51,591 nucleotides of DNA from an uncultured Lentisphaerota bacterium (GTDB lineage Bacteria > Verrucomicrobiota > Kiritimatiellia > RFP12 > UBA1067), in contig CAMKJU010000001.1 in assembly GCA_946413265.1 (NCBI GenBank), forward strand, positions 1 through 51,591, in the 5' to 3' direction. Position 1 is the stretch's first letter. Every line of letters begins with the position of its first letter. Below the pieces are notes generated by a model. The model was not told the DNA's origin. It was given only the letters and a program-made list of their open reading frames with translations, and did no database searches. The translations under genes were made by a program, and so were the position numbers. Positions 48,246 through 51,591 of this stretch are shown one piece after another.

Positions 48246-50551
48246 GCGACATGACGATAGACAACGCGACGCGGGACACGTCCGTGGGCGGCGGGGAGCT
48301 TGTGCCCGTCTCCGACGCGGGAAGCCCGAAGTCGATGTCCGTTTCGCAGATCAAGGACTACGTTCTCGCGCAGATCGCCGTGCTGACGGCTGCGGACGGC
48401 GTGTCCGTGAACAACGATTCCGTGTACATCCTGAAAGGCGGCGCGCTGAAGCCCGTCACGGCGGCGAACCTCGCGGCGGCGATCATGAACGAGGCGTTCG
48501 GGCGCGCGGCGGTCGCCGGGCCGAACGGCAACGAGGTGATAGCGATCAAGGACTCTGACACGCGCAAGACAATCACGTTCACGGCGCTCAAGACGTGGCT
48601 CCAGACGAACATGACCGTGACGCCGGACTTGACGCTCTCGACGGCCGGCGCCGCCGGGACGCTCGGCGACAGCGACCTCGCGCTCGTCGTGCAGGCGGCG
48701 TCAGGCAAGAAAGTCTCTCTCTCCACGTTGAAGGACTACGTTCTCGGCAAGCTCGCGGCGTACGTCTCCGCCTGCACGGCTGCGCAGGGCGTCACGTCCG
48801 CCGACGTGATCTACGTCGTGCAGGGCGGCGTGGCGCGCAAGGCGACGGTCGCGCAGCTCATGGCGACGGCGGGCGGCGGCGACGTGACGGCGCCTTTGAC
48901 GCACGTGGCCGGCAACATCCCCGCGTGGGATGACACGGCGAAGAAGCTCACGGCCGGCTACGGCGTCGCGACGCAGGTGGCCAGCGCGAACCCGTCCGCG
49001 ACGAAGGTCCCGACGGAGGCGGCGGTCCGAGAGGCGATAACCTCGGCCGTCACGCAATCCCCTTCCGCGGTCACGGCGTCCGGCGAGCACGCGACAGGCA
49101 GCATCCCGCTGTGGGGCGCGAGCAACACGCTCATGGGCGGAAAAACCGTGCAAACCTCCGTTCGCAACGCGGCGAACGCAAGCGACGGCGCGGTGCCTAC
49201 GGAGAAGGCCGTCCGCGACGCGCTTGACAATTTCGTGTCGATGCCTTCAAGCCACGTGGAGGATGCAATCCCGACATGGGGCAGCGGCTCCGAGATGAAA
49301 GCTGGACTCTCCGTCGTGCCGTCCTCTGCTGGCATTGCCAGCGAGGACAACGCGAGCGACGACAAGATACCCACGGAAAAGGCCGTCCGTGAGGCGATTC
49401 CAGTCGCGGCGACCACTTCTACCGCAGGTCTGATGTCTGCCGCCGACAAGGCGAAGCTGAACAACCTCGTGGACACCACTGCCGTCGAGGAGATCGGCGA
49501 CGACTCGCCGCTTGGCGACAGCGACGTGCTGACCGTCCTCAAAGGCGGTACAACGTGGAAGAAGGCGCTCATCACGCGCCTTTGGACGTGGCTCATGGGC
49601 AAGCTCCCGTCGTTCAAGCTCGACGCCTTCGCCGCGCCGGAAGACAACACGAACCTCAACGCCAGCACGTCCGCGCACGGGCTATGCCCGAAGTTCCCGA
49701 ACGACACGGCGAAGTTCCTTCGCGGAGACGGCACGTTCGCGGAACCGGCTGGCACAACGGACTTCACGGGCGACGGCGGCTCCGGCGGAACGCACGGCCT
49801 CGTGCCGGCCCCCGCCAGCGGCGACGCCGCCGCAAACAAGTTCCTCAACGCGAACGGGCAATGGGCAGTGCCGCCGAGCGCGGCGGGCGTGGACATTCCC
49901 GGAGCGACGGCGGTTGACGCCGCAGCGGACGCGGACTCGCTCTACTGCTTTGACGCAAGCAAGAACGCCTACCGCAAGGTGACGCTCGCGCAGGTCGCCG
50001 CGCTCGTCATGGGCACGAAGCGGTACGACAACATCTTCATCCCGGCGGGCGCGATGGTGCCGAGCGCGTCGAACGGCGCGCTGCCGGGCGCGCTGACCTT
50101 CACGAACGTGAAGCGCGACACGCTGGCGTTCTCGAACACGACCGAGCAGGGCGCGGAGTTCTCCGTCGTGATGCCGGAGGACTGGGACGGCGGAACGGTG
50201 CGCGCGAAGCTCATGTGGACAGCGTTCGACTCGACGAAGGCCGAGCAGGGCGAGGTCGTGGCGTGGAAGATCGGCGCAGTCTCGACGCCGGACGAGGGCG
50301 CGATCACGGTTGCGCCCGCCAACTACGTCACCGTCACGGACAATCTCTCGCAGGTGAACGAGCTTCACCGCACGGGCGCGACGGGGCAGATAGCGGCGGA
50401 GGGCACGCGCGGCGCGGGGAACCTCGTGCATTTCGTGGTGAAGCGCGACCCGACGGCGGAGACGGCGAACCCGATGGACACGGAGGCCCTGCTTCTCGGC
50501 GTGTGGCTCCAGTACGGGCGCACGTCCAGCGTCACGGAGGAGTGGTCGTAA
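48242..50551 (+). CDS. Tail fibre protein with internal repeats
   Basis: 769 residues. At least five related segments of the form GDSD-x-x-x-V-x-x-GG followed by a helix (NNDSVYILKGG, LGDSDLALVVQAA, TSADVIYVVQGG, LGDSDVLTVLKGG, DADSLYCFDAS), and three copies of PTEKAVREAI-type sequence. A C-terminal jelly-roll-like region starts near IFIPAGAMVP. Typical of elongated trimeric fibres. ATG at 48242, four-base overlap with the previous gene. Confidence 0.75.
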   Translation: MSDMTIDNATRDTSVGGGELVPVSDAGSPKSMSVSQIKDYVLAQIAVLTAADGVSVNNDSVYILKGGALKPVTAANLAAAIMNEAFGRAAVAGPNGNEVIAIKDSDTRKTITFTALKTWLQTNMTVTPDLTLSTAGAAGTLGDSDLALVVQAASGKKVSLSTLKDYVLGKLAAYVSACTAAQGVTSADVIYVVQGGVARKATVAQLMATAGGGDVTAPLTHVAGNIPAWDDTAKKLTAGYGVATQVASANPSATKVPTEAAVREAITSAVTQSPSAVTASGEHATGSIPLWGASNTLMGGKTVQTSVRNAANASDGAVPTEKAVRDALDNFVSMPSSHVEDAIPTWGSGSEMKAGLSVVPSSAGIASEDNASDDKIPTEKAVREAIPVAATTSTAGLMSAADKAKLNNLVDTTAVEEIGDDSPLGDSDVLTVLKGGTTWKKALITRLWTWLMGKLPSFKLDAFAAPEDNTNLNASTSAHGLCPKFPNDTAKFLRGDGTFAEPAGTTDFTGDGGSGGTHGLVPAPASGDAAANKFLNANGQWAVPPSAAGVDIPGATAVDAAADADSLYCFDASKNAYRKVTLAQVAALVMGTKRYDNIFIPAGAMVPSASNGALPGALTFTNVKRDTLAFSNTTEQGAEFSVVMPEDWDGGTVRAKLMWTAFDSTKAEQGEVVAWKIGAVSTPDEGAITVAPANYVTVTDNLSQVNELHRTGATGQIAAEGTRGAGNLVHFVVKRDPTAETANPMDTEALLLGVWLQYGRTSSVTEEWS

Positions 50552-51591
50552 TGGTGGTTCTCCCGTCCATACGCCGCAAGTACATGAACCCGCGCATCCC
50601 GCGAGGCGAGACGGTCTCCATGTCCGAGTGCGTGGTGACGCTTGCGAGCGACAGCGTTTCGTACACGGGCGGCGCGCGCACCGTGGGCGTGACGGTGATG
50701 TGGAACGGCGAGGCTCTTTCCGTGAACGCCGACTACACGCTTTCATACGCGAACAACGTCAACCTCGGCCCTGCTACCGTCACCGTGACTGGCATGGGGC
50801 AGTTCTCGGGGAGCGTCACGAAGACGTTTTACGTCGTGGCCGACCAGCCTGCTGGCGACTGGCAATTCACCTTGGCCGATTTTCCCGAGAAGATCGAATT
50901 CTCGAAGTTTGCCGATTCTACGCACTATTGGTATTCGCAGATATGCCCGTCTCATGACGAAACCAAACTGCTTGTTGCAGTCGGTTCGTCGTATAATATT
51001 CATGTCGGGTCCTGGACGGGATTCGATCCCAAAACCTACGAAAGAACAGGCATGACCACGGGCGGGAAGAATGCCGGCAATGCGCTCTACACTCCAGACG
51101 GCATACATTTTTTGATGCAGTCATACAGCACCAGAGGCGTTCAAATGCATGAAGCCACCAGTGCCTACGACGTGACAACCATCGGCAGCAAAACGTCGGG
51201 TTTGAGCGTTAGCTTATTTGAAAACGTCAACGGAGCCGGCATTTCTGACGACGGACTTCACGTCTTGGTCGGGATGGGAAACTCGCTAGTGTCTTATGAC
51301 TTGTCAACGCCCTTCGATCTGTCAACCGCGCACAACAGGAAGGAGGGGTCCATTGGCATGACGGGAGGTGCGTTTTTCGTCAACCAGAACAACGGGAAAC
51401 AGATTTTGCGAGTGGGTAGCAGCGCGATTTCACTGATTACGCTGGAGTCTTCATGGGATGCGTCGTCGGTCTCCGATGTCGATTTCATAACGCCGCCCGA
51501 CATCGAAATCTCGGGCACGACATATTCAGGCGACGGATTTTTCAGGGGCGTCGCCGTGAACAGGGCTGGAAACAAGATCGTGTTCATGGGG
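50551..51591 (+). CDS. Putative receptor-binding tail protein, 3' end outside the window
   Basis: ATG at 50551 overlaps the fibre stop (TAATG). The frame is open to the last base (347 codons). Residues about 28-100 form an Ig-like domain (VTLASDSVSYTGGARTVG, ATVTVTGMGQFSGSVTKTF). From about residue 105 the protein changes to propeller-like repeats (GAGISDDGLHVLVG, GDGFFRGVAVNRAGN). The DNA changes with it: about 65% GC before 50,870, nearer 50% afterwards, with AT-ending codons. This suggests a swapped receptor-binding part. Confidence 0.65.
   Translation, partial: MVVLPSIRRKYMNPRIPRGETVSMSECVVTLASDSVSYTGGARTVGVTVMWNGEALSVNADYTLSYANNVNLGPATVTVTGMGQFSGSVTKTFYVVADQPAGDWQFTLADFPEKIEFSKFADSTHYWYSQICPSHDETKLLVAVGSSYNIHVGSWTGFDPKTYERTGMTTGGKNAGNALYTPDGIHFLMQSYSTRGVQMHEATSAYDVTTIGSKTSGLSVSLFENVNGAGISDDGLHVLVGMGNSLVSYDLSTPFDLSTAHNRKEGSIGMTGGAFFVNQNNGKQILRVGSSAISLITLESSWDASSVSDVDFITPPDIEISGTTYSGDGFFRGVAVNRAGNKIVFMG

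Larger units (their letters stand above)
17568..51591. mobile_element. Temperate prophage (left end and at least 34 kb), right end outside the window
   Basis: Starts at the tRNA-Thr remnant and carries recombination, replication, packaging, capsid and tail genes in phage order. Gene starts often overlap the previous stop (GTGA, ATGA, TGATG). Rightward early operon, leftward operon, rightward late operon. No tail tube, tape measure or sheath genes are seen among 40-51 kb, suggesting a short-tailed virion. No tyrosine integrase or repressor of known type in the visible part. Confidence 0.93.

Noticed and set aside
48242..50551. CRISPR-like repeat array
   Set aside because: The regular repeats are coding segments of a tail fibre with different lengths and sequences; no array of constant repeats and spacers was found anywhere in the window.

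Overview
The window joins a GC-rich bacterial chromosome segment (1 to about 17,567) to the left part of a temperate prophage (about 17,568 to 51,591, running off the right edge). The host looks like a member of the PVC group, most likely a Kiritimatiellae-like or related verrucomicrobial gut bacterium. That rests on general impression (about 62-65% GC, a mix of GH78-type hydrolase, DUF4011 helicase and M16 peptidase genes, short-period intergenic repeats, -10 boxes placed directly before start codons) and not on a marker phylogeny, so it is an inference.

Chromosome, left to right. Positions 1-1139 are clearly more AT-rich and hold one partial and one small unknown gene, ending at the 3' end of a tRNA-Val(GAC) gene; this looks like the edge of an older insertion. 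Next come rsmE and a chaperone operon read leftward as dnaK-groES-groEL, with a well-matched sigma-54 type -24/-12 element and dyad repeats upstream of dnaK. A second leftward pair encodes a secreted lactonase-propeller/GH78 fusion and a sugar-isomerase-like TIM barrel protein. Divergent from it run a Tat-exported metallophosphoesterase and a hotdog thioesterase. A 1209-residue DUF4011 helicase-nuclease follows, then an M16 zinc peptidase and hisA. Several genes here have a -10 box 6-8 bases before the start codon and no Shine-Dalgarno, suggesting leaderless transcripts.

Prophage. The attachment site is the 3' part of a tRNA-Thr(TGT) gene directly upstream of hisA. A rightward early operon (17,875-29,459) carries small DNA-binding proteins, a Sak4-like ATPase, a Tad2/DUF2829-like protein, a DUF669 protein, a PD-(D/E)XK exonuclease, many small accessory genes including an ASCH-domain and a Lar-like protein, an SF2 helicase, a prim-pol/ATPase and a RusA-like resolvase. 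A leftward operon (33,514 to 29,481) encodes a MoxR/CobS-like AAA ATPase, an uncharacterised partner, eight small proteins (two with membrane segments) and a serine recombinase. The rightward late region (34,373 on) carries TerS, TerL, a block of membrane-anchored, secreted or lipoprotein genes, portal, scaffold, capsid, decoration, connector and tail/fibre genes. No tape-measure or tail-tube gene is seen, so a short-tailed (podovirus-like) virion is the best guess. The last gene is open at the window end and changes base composition in mid-gene.

The three likely phage promoters share TATCAT followed by RTTCGSG, and copies or variants of the palindrome GTGCTAGCAC lie at those promoters, near the attachment site and inside coding genes. 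This looks like an operator network comparable to the stoperators of some phages and is the most interesting undescribed pattern here, together with the ATPase/partner/recombinase operon and the sigma-54 type chaperone promoter.
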